Assembly (NCBI RefSeq): GCF_002127325.2
Contig: NC_035448.2
Coordinates: 86,508,587 to 86,572,586, forward strand
Length of the DNA stretch: 64,000 nucleotides
Direction of reading: 5' to 3'
Source of the DNA: Helianthus annuus
Lineage: Eukaryota; Streptophyta; Magnoliopsida; Asterales; Asteraceae
The notes beneath the pieces are model-generated. The model saw nothing but the letters and a program-made list of their open reading frames with translations. It had not been told where the DNA came from and did not search any database. Positions 49,834 to 61,748 of this stretch are shown here, piece by piece (within the stretch, counting starts at the first letter, position 1; each line of letters begins with the position of its first letter). The position numbers and the translations under genes were made by a program.

Positions 49834-51225
49834 GGGTATGGCATGGTTACAGTCTCTCGGCGAGGTTATGCATGAGTGGCAGAATTCTTGGATGCAATTT
49901 CAGTACGAGGGTCAATCGGTTCGGTTATAGGGTATCCTTTCGGGCCAATCTTCTCCAGCTGCTCTCCAACAGTGGCTTCCTGTGTAAGAGGTGTATTCTT
50001 CCTCTCCTCATGATTCCGTGCGTTGTTCCTCTCCTTTGTCTTCGTCTTGTCTCTTTGATGGACAATAGTCCACTCTTTCTCATTTACTCATTGAGTTTAT
50101 AACCATTTTTCTCGCTCCTACCAGTCTGCCTCCATCTCGTTCTCATGATCATTCCATTACTCTCACTTCTACTTATCCTATTTTCATTAGACCTAATTGG
50201 TATCCTCATATCCAACAATCTGAAATCGAGCGCCAAGTCCAGGAACTTCTAGAGTTGGCATGATCCAGCCCAGTAAAAGTGCGTACTCGAGTCCAGTTAT
50301 TTTGGTTCGAAAAAAGATAACTCGTGGCGTATGTGTGTTGATTATCGGGCTATTAACAACGCCACGGTTCCGGATAAGTTTCCCATTCCCGTGGTGGATG
50401 AATTACACGGTGCTCATTTCTTTTCAAAGTTAGACTTAAAATCGTGTTATAATCAAATTCGAATGAGTGAAGATAGCATTGATAAGACTGCTTTTCGCAC
50501 ACATGATGGTCACTATGAATATTTAGTTATGTCGTTCGGCTTAACTAACGCTCCAGCCACTTTTCAAGCATTTATGAATGATGTTTTTCGGCCCTTATTG
50601 CGATGTAAAGTGGTTATATTCTTTGATGATATTCTTATTTACTGCCCTTCATTGGAGGATCATGTGCTGATTTACCATGTTTGTATTTTGTATTCTTGTG
50701 CAACATCAATTTAAAGTAAATAAACAGGAGTGTTCTTTTGGGCAAGTTTCGGTTGAGTATTTGGGGCATATCATTGACGGTGCCGGGGTATCTATGGATC
50801 TAAAGAAAGTTGAGGATGTTCCTGATTGGCCGGTTCTGAAACACTTAAAAGGTCTTCATGGTTTTTTAGGACTCGCCGGGCATTACCGCAAATTAGTAAA
50901 AAATTATGGCAGTACTGCACGACCTCTTACAGATTTAATGAAAAAGGATGCCTTCCTTTGGAGTCCGAATGCTCAGCTGGCATTTGACCACCTCAAACAA
51001 GCTATGGTCACAACTCCGCTATTGATTCTTCCTGATTTCACACAGCCATTTATGGTGGAATGGGACGCTACGGGTCATGGCATTGGTGTTGTGTTAATGC
51101 AAAATCACAAACCCATTGCTTATTTTAGAAAGGCGTTAAGTGACCGGAACTTGGCAAAATCCTCTTATGAACGAGAAATGATGGCTTTGGTTTTGGCGAT
51201 GCAACATTAGCGCACTTATCTTTTG
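49834..51225 (+). pseudogene. Element E, right part: protease end, RT and start of RNase H
   Basis: The frame interrupted at 11059 resumes as GMAWLQSLGEVMHEW, the end of the protease. After a decayed linker, RT is readable at 50331-51210: [61 protein letters not shown] and FFDDILIY. It continues in another frame with VEYLGHIIDGAGV and FLGLAGHYRKLVKNYG, then the RNase H start (VEWDATGHGIGVVLMQ, ALSDRNLAKSSYEREMMALVLAM). It stops at TAG 51208, probably a former Trp codon, and is cut at 51225 by LTR G. Integrase is not in the window. Confidence 0.9.
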
Positions 51226-51392
51226 TGTCACACCTCGATTTCCCAATGGGTCCGGACATGGGTTTATGCGCGATGATTGATATAGATATTCACATTTAGC
51301 ACAACGGAAGTCTTGGGATTAAAAATAATTATTATAAAGTAAAAATGTGCAAAAGTTCAAAAATAATATACAGACTGAAAGTGTACTAAAGA
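51226..51392 (-). mobile_element. LTR fragment G
   Basis: TGTCACACCTCGATTTCCC has the form of a minus-strand LTR end and abuts E's coding sequence (TTTTG). Only 167 bases are visible before element D interrupts it. The rest lies right of the window or is lost. Confidence 0.7.
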
Positions 51393-54300
51393 TGTCACAC
51401 CCTGGCTTTGCGGAAGCGTGGTTAATTTGGTGTGACTTCTTAATACCATAGCTTAATCATAACCAAGCTATATGAATTAAAAATATGCAAGATCATCCAT
51501 TAAAATAAAATACCATAACATTGTCTTAACGGGATAACACCCTAACAACCATAAACTTGTTCAACAGATGATACAAACTCAAACATATCATAAACACAGT
51601 TTAAGGACTGTGACTTGTCCAGGAAAGAGTCACATTCCCTAAACCCCGGATGACCTTGGAAACTAGTGCAGCGGGAAAACGCGCCATACCGTGCCAGATC
51701 TTTTAATTCCCTGAAATACATGTAAGTTGAAAAATCAACAATAATGTTCAGCGAGTTCATGTGTAAGTGAGTAAATAAACCTTTGTAGTTATCAAAATCC
51801 TGGTATGTAGCAAATAAGGAAAAAGAGATCACCAATGGTTTGCAAGGCCATTGATATGTGTGAAATGCAAGTAGGAAGGCTCAAACCTAGCAGATTTATG
51901 CGTCGGGTACAAAGTCATCCCGAGGTCCGTTATGCTGGGCCTGGGACTGGGCTCGCTACACCCAAATAGATCTATCGCTCCTGCCCCTCGGTCCTACCCT
52001 GAGGATTAATGACCTCAAGTTTCCGCCTACCCATTCACATGATCTAAGAAGTAACCCTCCTTACGCTAACCATACCATGTATAAAGTAATCATAAACATT
52101 GTAACATGTATTTCACCCCCGCAGTTTAGAAAACTGAAAACAGTTAAGAGAAAAGGGGGACATGAACTCACAGTCAGTGCGTCTCTACCAAGTACTCCGA
52201 ATGTCAGCTGTGCGACGACCTACATGTACTAATTCTATTAGACGGATGGCCGTGCCTTAGCTTTATAGTTTAGGTTTTTGGGAAATAGTTAGACAACTAT
52301 TTCGTGTTTATATTTTGCATGTACTTGGTAGTTAATCTCCTTCCCAAGGATGGGGGATTTAATACATGTGCGTTCAATTTATAATATTAAGTCTCACTTA
52401 ATATATTTTCATTTCTAATTCCAAATATAAATATTTTTCTCAAAAATATTATAGAGTTAATTACATAGTTAGTCCCTGTGGTTTGCCCAAAGTAACATAC
52501 TTAGGTACTAATAGTTTAAAATCACATTCTAGGGTATTAACTTTTCATTTTGTAACGTTTGGAGGTATTAACGTTATTTATAGGTTTAAAATCACATTCT
52601 ATTAGTACCTAAGTATGTTATTTTTTGCAAACCACAGGGATTAACTATGTTAATACCCTAGAAATTAATACCTCCAAACGTTACAAAATGAAAAGTTAAT
52701 ACCCTAGAAAGTGATTTTAAACTATTAATACCTAAATATGTTATTTAGTGCAAACCACGGGGACTAACTATGTAATTAACTCAATATTATATTTCCATTT
52801 CACATAATTTTCCCCCAAAACTAATACGTTGATAATCATTTCCGTATAATGCGTAAGTTACGTTTTAGTAATCGTGTGGTAATAATAATTACCGTTGTAA
52901 CTTATATGTTTATCGTGAGCGTTAGTATTATTTTGGATTCGTCAACGTTTGTAAATATTATTTTTACTCTAAAAATAATATTTGTGTATTTTCACAAAAT
53001 AATCATAAACAGTGTTGTGAAAAATTATATTTACCAAATATATATTTATCACGTTTAGTTTTGTGAAAATCCCACATCCGAATATTTGTAAATAAAGTAA
53101 TGGCGAAATATATTTTGAAAACATGTCAAAAATAATTCTAACACTTGTAAATAATTCTAAGTGTTAGGTTTTAGAAAAATTTCGCCAGAGTTTCCTCTGT
53201 AACTAGAGGTGGCCACGCTTTCAAGCGTATCATTTTCTTTTACAAAAATCATTTCAACCACTTCTTGATTCAACCAAACAATTTCCGACACATCAAACTA
53301 GTCGACAAGTATGTAAATCGTATAGTCGCATGAACTTGTAGTTTTTCCGAAAACTATAGTGTAGATCCCGTTATATTTTGTGGATCTATGTGTAAAGTAA
53401 CTAAATCTTGTAAAAACCTCGTTTTTAGAATAAATCTATCTTTACAACTTCCCGTCATCTTTTGCAAAAATTATCATTTTGTCGGATCTTTCATTTCACA
53501 AGTGTTTATACACTTGTGGTTTGTAAAAATTACACTTGTTAGTGTGTTATCTGTCTTTTAGAAAACATGATTTTCTCGACACTTGGTCCTTTGAAAATAC
53601 CACTTGCAGATACGTAGATCCGCTAGTTTTAAACACTATTTTACAAGTAAAAATACTTTTACACAAGTTCATGTTTCTCGTGTGGTAGAGTTTCACCTTT
53701 TAACCCTTGTACCGATAGAAACAAGCTTATGTCAAGATCTATGATCTTAACAAAGTCGGGTTAAACGATGATCCGAGCTACCACAACGTAGATCGGGCCT
53801 AAATAATCATCACTTCCAAGTACTACAACTTTTACACAAGTATTATGCCTTTAACCATCAATATTCATGTATTTAGTAGACTTTAAAGATTCAAAAGATA
53901 AGTTTCCGCATTTTAACCGTTACAACTCTTATTAACCACCTTAGAATGATTTGAGTATGAGTTTTAAGTGTTATACCTCTAGCTCGAGGCTAGGGAAGAA
54001 TCTATGCGAAAATGTGGTGGATAAAAGCAAGATAACGAGGTCCTTCCGCTTCCGTTTGCTCCAAGACTCCTAATGCGTGACCTTGAACACTTGTATGTGC
54101 TTGGAATGTGGAGAGTGGAAGTCGAAAATGGATGGATAGCAAGAGGGGTGTTCGGCCGTGAGCTAGAGAGGGCAAGGGAGAGAGAGTTTTGGTGAAATGT
54201 GAAGTGTGGATCTCTTGTGTTTAAGCTAGGTACTTATAGATAAAATTGAGGTGATTATCCCTTGGATCATATGTTCTCTAGATTTTAAGCACAACCAATA

Positions 54301-55114
54301 TAATAATCAAGTCTTGTACTCTTGTGTTCCCCTCTAGTTGGGCCGATTACATGAGGGGGGGGGGGTCTAGTTCGATTTCAATCACATGGTTAGAGTTTAG
54401 TTACTTTAAACCAAGTTAGATTTAGGGTTAACTTGGTTAGTCACATGTTGTGCTTTAACGCGGGTGTTAGGGTATTCAGGGACCCTAACTGGCTCAGAAA
54501 AAGACCAATAATATTATTATCAATATTTTTATGTTCCGGGTATAATCCGGTTGTTCGGTTGGATAGAAATCCGTTAAAGTGCTTAAATAAGCTTTTAAGT
54601 GTCGTAAATAATATTTTTAGTGACACACTCATTCTGCAAAGTGTCAGGAATATTTTCCTCATGTTTTGGTACTTTATTAGTTAGCCAGAAGCTAGTATGT
54701 TAATAAAAGTGCTGTGGCTTGTGCTTAGAGTACGTTTTAGGCACATCCAGTCATTATATCTTATTCCTAGAGACGCAGTTCTACAACCCTTGTATCCCTA
54801 CACTCACTATGGGTGTAGTAAAATATTTCTGGCTCATACAGGCCCTTAGAGGCAGTGTCTGCCTGATGCTGGCTTTATCAGCATGTTCAATAGGTTATCC
54901 GTTCTAATGCTACTGTGCTTTAGTGCATCATGTTTGTCACTAAGGTTCAACTTGTAAATAATGTAGTGACGGCAATCAAAGTATGATGCAGGAATATACA
55001 AGTACTAGAAATCAAGTAGCAATTCGTCAGCAATTTCAGTTAAGCACAGTAATTAAGCAGCAATTATTTATTAATTAAATCGTACGGATACCTGGTTTAG
55101 TGAGGGTTGTCACA
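51393..55114 (-). mobile_element. Element D: 3' LTR (3722 bp including a MITE)
   Basis: It starts TGTCACACCCTGGC and ends GGTTGTCACA. It aligns with the right LTR at 61749-63837 with fewer than about 1% differences by eye, apart from the MITE at 52454-52782. A TATA-like TCTATAAGTA (minus strand) lies at about 54231-54240. Words like ACACTTGT recur at 53490-53830. The intron-like pair is 52171 to 51711. Confidence 0.93.
52454..52782. mobile_element. MITE (329 bp) with 9-bp target duplication in LTR D
   Basis: The inverted termini begin GAGTTAATTACATAGTTAGT and match over about 33 bases with one mismatch; much of the interior is also self-complementary. AATATTATA flanks it at 52445-52453 and 52783-52791. 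The other D LTR has the empty site with a single AATATTATA near 62803. The 9-bp duplication fits a Mutator-type MITE. It inserted after D did. Confidence 0.93.
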
Positions 55115-55150
55115 TTCTCCCCCCGTTAGAAAAATTTCGTCCCGAAATTT
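55115..55150 (-). other. Element D: palindrome and polypurine tract
   Basis: On the minus strand AAATTTCGGGACGAAATTT (55132-55150) is followed by TTTCTAACGGGGGGAGAA and the 3' LTR. The palindrome overlaps the end of pol. Only one module is present here. Confidence 0.85.
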
Positions 55151-58100
55151 TAAGTTCTGCTTGTAGAAGCAGGGTTCTCAGGAAATAGGTGGGGGTATTT
55201 CTCTTTCGTTCGGTCCTCACGCTCCCAGGTGAATTCAGGACCATGTCTAGCATTCCAACGAACTTTGACGAGCTTGACACTGCTCCGGCGGGTCTTGTTT
55301 ACTTTCCAATCCGTGACCTCAACAGGTTCTTCAACGAAATGGAGCGTGTCGTCAACATGAATTTCGTCGGTAGGAATGGCAACGGTATTTTGCGTTGGAC
55401 TTCTCTTCAGATTGGATACATGAAATGTATCGTGAACACCATTCAGTTTGGCAGGTAGGTCTAACTTGTATGCTACGGTCCCAATCTTTTCCAAAATCTT
55501 GAAAGGACCAATGTAGCGCGGATTCAACTTCCCACGCTTCCCAAAGCATGCCACCCCCTTCCAGGGTGATACCTTCAACAATACCATATCTCCAACCTCG
55601 AACTCTTGAGGTTTCCTGCTTCGATCTGCGTAGGCTTTCTGCCAGTCACGAGCCGCGCTGATGCGGTCTCGGATTTGTGCGATCTTGTCGGTGGTTTCCT
55701 GGACTACTTCAGGACCAACCAACTGTCTATCACCGGCGTCAGACCAACAGAGTGGTGATCTGCACTTGCGCCCATATAAAGCCTCGAATGGCGCGGCACC
55801 AATGCTGGTGTGGTAGCTGTTGTTGTATGAAAACTCAACCAGGGGTAAATGCTTATCCCAGCTACCGCCCAAATCCATCACACATGCTCTCAGCATGTCT
55901 TCCAACGTCTGAATCGTCCGCTCACTTTGGCCGTCGGTCTGCGGGTGAAAAACAGTGCTCAGATTCAACTTTGAGCCAAAAGCTTCCTGGAAGGATTGCC
56001 ATATCCTCGATATGAACCTTCCGTCTCTATCGGAGATGATTGAGAGAGGTACTCCATGGCGTGTAACAATCTCTCTCATGTAAATTTCGGCCAGTTTGCT
56101 CGTATTATCCTTCTCTCGGATAGGTAGGAAGTGTGCTGACTTCGTTAAGCGGTCCACTATTACCCAAATAGTGTCATGGCCTCTTGGCGTTCTTGGCAAC
56201 TTCGTAATAAAATCCATAGAGATTTGTTCCCATTTCCACTTGGGAATCTCTGGTTGCTGCAGAAGTCCCGAAGGCTTCTGGTATTCCGCTTTAACCTTAG
56301 CGCAAGTTAAACATTTGCTCACATAAACAGCCACATCGCCTTTCATCCTAGGCCACCAATAATAATCTTTAAGATCCTGGTACATCTTATCCGCTCCAGG
56401 ATGGATAGAGTACCGCGACTTGTGAGCTTCATCGAAAATAACCTTCCTTAACCCACCAAACAGAGGAACCCAAATCCTTTTCTCAAAACACAATGTTCCT
56501 TCCCTGTTTGGTACCAATATCTTCTCCATCCCACGGAGATACTCTTCTTCAAGGTTTCTTTCTTTGAGAGCTTCCTTCTGCGCGGCGCGAATGCGCAGAG
56601 GAAAGTCGGTTCGAATAACCATCTCCAAAGCCCTAACCCTTATGGGCTTGATCCTCTCTTTTCGACTTAGGGCATCGGCGACCACATTCGCCTTCCCTGG
56701 ATGATACTTAATCTCGCAGTCGTAGTCATTCAACAGTTCTACCCATCGTCTTTGCCTCATGTTCAACTCCTTCTGGTTGAATATATGTTGGAGGCTCTTG
56801 TGATCTGTGAAGATTGTGCACTTCGTACCATAAAGGTAGTGTCTCCAGATCTTTAAAGCAAAAACCACTGCGCCTAGCTCCAAATCATGTGTGGTATAGT
56901 TCTTTTCATGTACCTTCAGTTGGCGTGACGCGTAGGCAATAACCTTTTGGCGTTGCATCAACACACAACCCAATCCTTGACGCGATGCGTCGCAGTATAC
57001 CACAAAATCATCTGTACCCTCTGGTAAGGCTAAGATTGGCGCGTTGCAAAGCTTATCTCTCAATACCCGAAACGCTTCTTCCTGTTTGATTCCCCAATCA
57101 AACTTCTTATCCTTCTGAGTGAGGAGCGTCAATGGTTGAGCGATCTTTGAAAAGTTCTCGATGAACCTTCGATAATAGCCAGCCAAACCCAAGAATTGCC
57201 GAATCTCGGTTGGCGTCTTTGGCGTTTCCCAATCCTTGATCGCCTCGATCTTGGTGGGATCCACGTGGATTCCATCTCCATTCACCACGTGTCCAAGGAA
57301 TTGCACTTCTCGTAGCCAAAACTCACACTTAGAGAATTTGGCGTACAACTATTCCTTCTTCAGCAGCTCCAGAATGGCTCTTAAATGCTGCTCGTGCTCA
57401 GCCTTCTTCTTTGAATAAATCAAAATATCATCGATGAATACAATCATGAACTTATCCAAGTACGGCTTACAAACTCGGTTCATCAAATCCATGAACACTG
57501 CAGGTGCGTTTGTCAAACCAAACGGCATAACGAGAAACTCGTAGTGTCCATATCGAGTTCTGAAGGCTGTCTTTGGGATACTCTCCTCCTGTATCCGTAA
57601 CTGATGGTATCCTGATCGAAGATCGATCTTTGAATAAAAGCTTGAACCTTGAAGTTGGTCAAACAGATCATCGATTCTTGGCAGGGGATACCTATTCTTG
57701 ATCGTCAGTTTGTTCAACTCTCTGTAGTCAATGTTCATGCGGAAACTACCGTCCTTCTTCTTGACAAACAAAACTGGAGCTCCCCAAGGCGAGAAGCTCA
57801 GTCGGATAAATCCCTTGTCTAACAACTCTTGAAGTTGTGTCGAGAGTTCCTGCATCTCAGACGGAGCAAGTCTGTAAGGTGCCTTAGCCACAGGCGCGGC
57901 GCCTGGAACTAAGTCTATGCGAAACTCCACTTGTCTTGGAGGCGGCAATCCAGGCAAGTCTTCTGGAAAGACTTCTGGATATTCCCTCATGACAGGGATG
58001 TCTTAGATCTTTGGCTCAGCAGCCTTCTTATCTACAATGTGTGCCAGAAAGGCAGCACATCCCTTCTGCAAACACTTTCTTGCCTTCAGGCAGCTAATAA

Positions 58101-59763
58101 TCCTCAACGGCGTCTCACGCTTCTCTCCGTGAACAACAATGGTCTCACCATCATCGGTCGGGATACGAACGACCTTCTCATGACAAACTATCTCGGCCTT
58201 GTTACTCGATAACCAATCCATCCCTACTACCACGTCGAAGCTTCCCAACTGGACTGGTAGTAGATCTAGAGCGAACTCGCGCTCTCCCAACTCGATTACG
58301 CAGCCTCGAAGCACTTCATTAGCCTCTACTAACTTCCCATTCGCTAATTCGATCGAGTACGGAGTATCTAACTTAGTAGCGGCTAAACCAAGCATATTCT
58401 TAAATTCTAACGATACGAAGCTATAATCGGCGCCAGTATCAAATAAAACGGATGCATAGCGTTGGTTTACAAGGAACGTACCAGTGACAACATTGGGATC
58501 CTGGCGCGCTTCCCTTGCTTCTATGTTGAAAACCCTTCCGCGGGCTTGGTTCAATTCCGGGCAATTCCTTTTGTAGTGCCCAATGTCGCCGCAGTTAAAG
58601 CATCCGGGTCTCTGCCCATTTCCACCAACGTTTCCAGCTTGATTATTTCCCTGATTTCGATTCATGGCGCCCGCTTGGTTTGCATGATTGACCCGATTCC
58701 CATCACCTCCATGGTTTCCTTGGGGGCGGTTCCCATTACCACCACGATTATTCCTATTCCCAGATCCTCCTTGGCCTCCCCGACCAGCACTAGCCCAACA
58801 AAAATCCTTCGTATGACCAGTCTTCCCACATGATTCACAAACTCTTAGCCCGCAACGACCAGAATGATGGCGCTGGCAGCTATTACACTTGGGCTGGGCG
58901 CCCATGTATCCCTTTCCTTTCTTCCTACTACCAGCTGTATCTTGCGCTGGCGCATTTGATTCCCCTTTCTTAACCACCACCCCGGTGCCCTGCTTGAAGT
59001 TTGAAAACTTCCGCTTGTTCCCTCCAGATGACTCCACATGAGTCTCCTTCTTCTTTGGCTCCGCTTCATCAAACTTGTTCAAACGAATTGCCTCCTCGGT
59101 GAGAGCCACACTCAAATCAATGGCTTCAGTGATAGTTGCAGGTTTGGAGGAGGTCACCATGCTGATGATTTGAGGAGCTAATCCCCAAATGAAGCGTTCA
59201 ATTCTCTTGAACTCAGGTGTGACCATGTAGGGTACCACATGCGACAAGTCGTGGAATCTTTGGACGTACCCAGCTATCTTTGAACCTTCCATTTTTAGAT
59301 GCCAGAACTCGGTCTCCAATCTCTGGATCTCAGCGCGAGAACAGTACTTTTTGCGCATGAGTTCTTTCAGTTCGGTCCAGGTTAGCGCGTAAGCAGTAGC
59401 TTCGCCAAGTGTCTGTACTTGTAGATTCCACCATGATAGGGCTCCATCCAAAAATAGCCCAGAGATGTAAGTGACTTGCTGATCCAATGCGCATTTGCTC
59501 ATGCGAAGAACGGATTTTGTTTTCTCAGCCCAGCGGACAAAAGCGACAGCACCTCCTGTGCCATCAAAGTTTACGGGCTTGCAGTCCAAGAACTGTTTGT
59601 AGGTGCACCCATGAGGTGGATTGTTGTTGTTGCCAGTGTTGCCAGAGTTGCTTCCACTCATTCCTCCTTGAGAGGCAGCATATTGAGCAATAGCAGCAGC
59701 AATGACTTGCTGTAGTTCGGCCTGTGTCGTAGGCATTTGCTGTTGTTGACGTCTTGGCGGCAT
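55150..59763 (-). pseudogene. Element D: gag-pol polyprotein with two in-frame stops
   Basis: One frame of 1537 codons starts at the ATG at 59763 (MPPRRQQQQMPTTQ). It reads gag core, knuckles (CESCGKTGHTKDFC and CFNCGDIGHYKRNC), protease (FDTGADYSFVS), RT ([10 protein letters not shown]), RNase H ([11 protein letters not shown]), integrase and a chromodomain ([14 protein letters not shown]). Stops are TAA at 58003-58005, codon 587, between protease and RT, and TAG at 57349-57351, codon 805, within RT where relatives have KKEQLYAKF. No frameshift is seen. It is a Tekay-like chromovirus. The protease has DTGA rather than the DSGA of its neighbours; both are valid aspartic-protease motifs. Confidence 0.92.
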
Positions 59764-59829
59764 CTTCTAAAGATGTGTACGTCGGTCAGGCCATAGTAAA
59801 GCGTACGTATATAGTAATAGTAATAGCAC

Positions 59830-59955
59830 ATAACATCTCATGTTATCGATACTTCACAAATACTAATCACACAACATCCCATGTCACAAATATTATACAC
59901 ACAACATCCCATGTCATAAAAATATACACACAACATCCCATGTCATAATAATGTA
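59830..59955. repeat. Short tandem repeats in D leader (CACAACATCCCATGTCA units)
   Basis: Three good copies and one diverged copy of a unit of about 30 bases containing CACAACATCCCATGTCA lie between gag and the upstream ORF. The rest of 59764-60239 shows no gene. Confidence 0.8.
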
Positions 59956-60239
59956 AATAAGCAATCAAGCGAATCAAATATGATGAGAACACTGCGATTG
60001 CCACATATATCGAGACCACAACGTAAATGTATCAGTACATCACTGTGTCATACAATCATCAATCAACTAGGGGCTACATCACCCCTGTCCAAAAGCTATA
60101 TCAAATCAGTGTCAAATACATCAAATACAGCAAGTATGTGTCAAAAGTCAGTGTCATCATGTAGTCTCCAAAATGCTATGCAACCAAAAAGCAATCGCGG
60201 TCCTCTCACCAACGTCTACACAAGCAGTACTGATGAGCT

Positions 60240-61385
60240 CTATACAGATGGCGGCGGAGGAGGGGGAAAGTAAGTGTAAAGCAAGCGACGTAACTGGAGC
60301 CAGTCCTCCTCCATAGCTTGCTGAGTACGGATGACAGAAGCAACCTGCTGCTCTAGTGTAAAGAGACGAGCATCATAATCTGGGGGTAATGATTGACATG
60401 GCTGAAGAAGAGAGTGTATCTGTCCATGGCATGAACATGGTGGCAGCTGAGCTCTCTCAAGCTCCTGGAGACACTGCGTGTGTGACTCGTGCTGATGAAC
60501 GAAGGACATCAAAACGTCCTCTATAGTGTGTCCCACATGAAACGGATGGTATGGATCAGTCGGTGGCATGACGGGCGGTGTCGACCAGAGTAAAGGCTCA
60601 CTGGTGGGGTCAAACGGTGCCACGTGAAATGGTGAAGTAGAGGGTGGAACAGATGACATCTGGGGCATGAAGGGGCTAGACATCGGTACGTGCCCAAAAG
60701 GATGGGCTGAAGAACCCTCTCCAGGCCTCGCTGGAGGTACAAACTGAGGAACCTAAAAAGTGAAATCAACATGTCGTGTAACAGGGATCTGAGGGGGCAA
60801 AGGTGGAACATCCTCATCAGCAGGTATCCAACCGTGCTGTGCATGCTCATCCGGTGGATCCATGTGGTCTGCAAACAGTGCGTGCTCAGGCTCAAGTGGA
60901 ACGGGATCAAATGGGGGAGCAACAACAGGGTCAACTGGTGCAATGTCATCAACAGGATGGTCAACCGGTATATCAACAATAGGTGGGGGAGCAACAGGAT
61001 CGACAGCAATGACCTGATCACCCTCTAACAAAGGAACATCCACAGGAAGATCACCAACAGGTGGGTCAGCTAGAACAGGCTCAACAGGGATGCCAGCATG
61101 TACTGGGTCATGCTCAAGCATAGGGTCTAGAGCGGCTGCCTGCTCAGGAGCCAAGGCAGGCTCATGGTCATCAAAAGCCATCTCGAAATCAAAATCGGGA
61201 TCAATAGGATCAACTGGATCAGCGGGATCCTCCATGGGCTGGTCCATCGGGATAAACTCAATATCATGATCCGGGTCGAATCCCGGAGGAAAGATGGGAT
61301 CACATAGGTTACCAAGTAAGATATCACATAATTCTCCTAGTCCCACTAGCCTCCCAGCCTCCCAGACTGTTCTTCCTAGTCCCAC
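60240..61385 (-). pseudogene. Element D: extra Asp/Pro-rich ORF upstream of gag, one TAG stop
   Basis: A frame of 381 codons runs on the element's coding strand from the ATG at 61385 to TAG at 60240, interrupted once by TAG at 60753-60755. The first 210 residues are very acidic and Pro-rich (DPVDPIDPDFDFEM, VDPVVAPPFDPVPLEPEHA). The part after the stop is Pro/Ser-rich (PARPGEGSSAHPFGHVP) and ends in a helical, possibly coiled-coil segment (LFTLEQQVASVIRTQQAMEE), then PPPPPPSV. I recognise no enzyme or binding domain. It sits between the primer site and gag, where A and C have only short leaders. Similar acidic Pro-rich frames occur, as I recall, in Asteraceae retrotransposon annotations; the function is unknown. 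The true start is uncertain, since the ATG lies in a tandem repeat. Confidence 0.75.
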
Positions 61386-61590
61386 TAGCCAATTCTTCCA
61401 GCCTCCCAGACTGACTCCCTAGTCCCACTAGCCAATTCTCCCAGCCTCCCAGACTGACTCCCTAGTCCCACTAGCCAAATCTCCTAGCCTCCCAGACTGA
61501 CTTCCTAGTCCCACTAGACAACTACCTCGATCCACTGGATCGAGCCTCGGCCTCCCAGACCGAGCCTCAGCCTCCCAGACTGAGCCTAAA
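61337..61590. repeat. 43-bp tandem repeats in D leader
   Basis: About four and a half copies of a unit beginning CCTAGTCCCACTAGCCAATT and containing CAGCCTCCCAGACTGA occur, the outer ones degenerate. They lie between the primer site and the extra ORF and overlap its start. Confidence 0.9.
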
Positions 61591-61733
61591 ATAATAAATA
61601 AAATGCGCTCAACATTTGTTTATAAAAAGGTTTTGGATCTGGACTTAAGTGGTATGCAGTAAAAATGTTTTCGTGAGAGCCCTAGTGATCATAGTCTAGA
61701 CTCGAGAAGGAATCCTAGTTTGCTATGATCAGA

Positions 61734-61745
61734 GCTCTGATACCA
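61734..61745 (-). other. Element D: primer-binding site
   Basis: On the minus strand TGGTATCAGAGC lies three bases after the 5' LTR end, matching initiator Met-tRNA. Confidence 0.92.
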
Positions 61746-61748
61746 AGC

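Noticed and set aside
60521..61021. 166-codon Leu-rich open frame on the minus strand
   Set aside because: It is another frame of the Asp/Pro-rich ORF at 60240-61385 and its Leu/His bias is a by-product of that codon composition.
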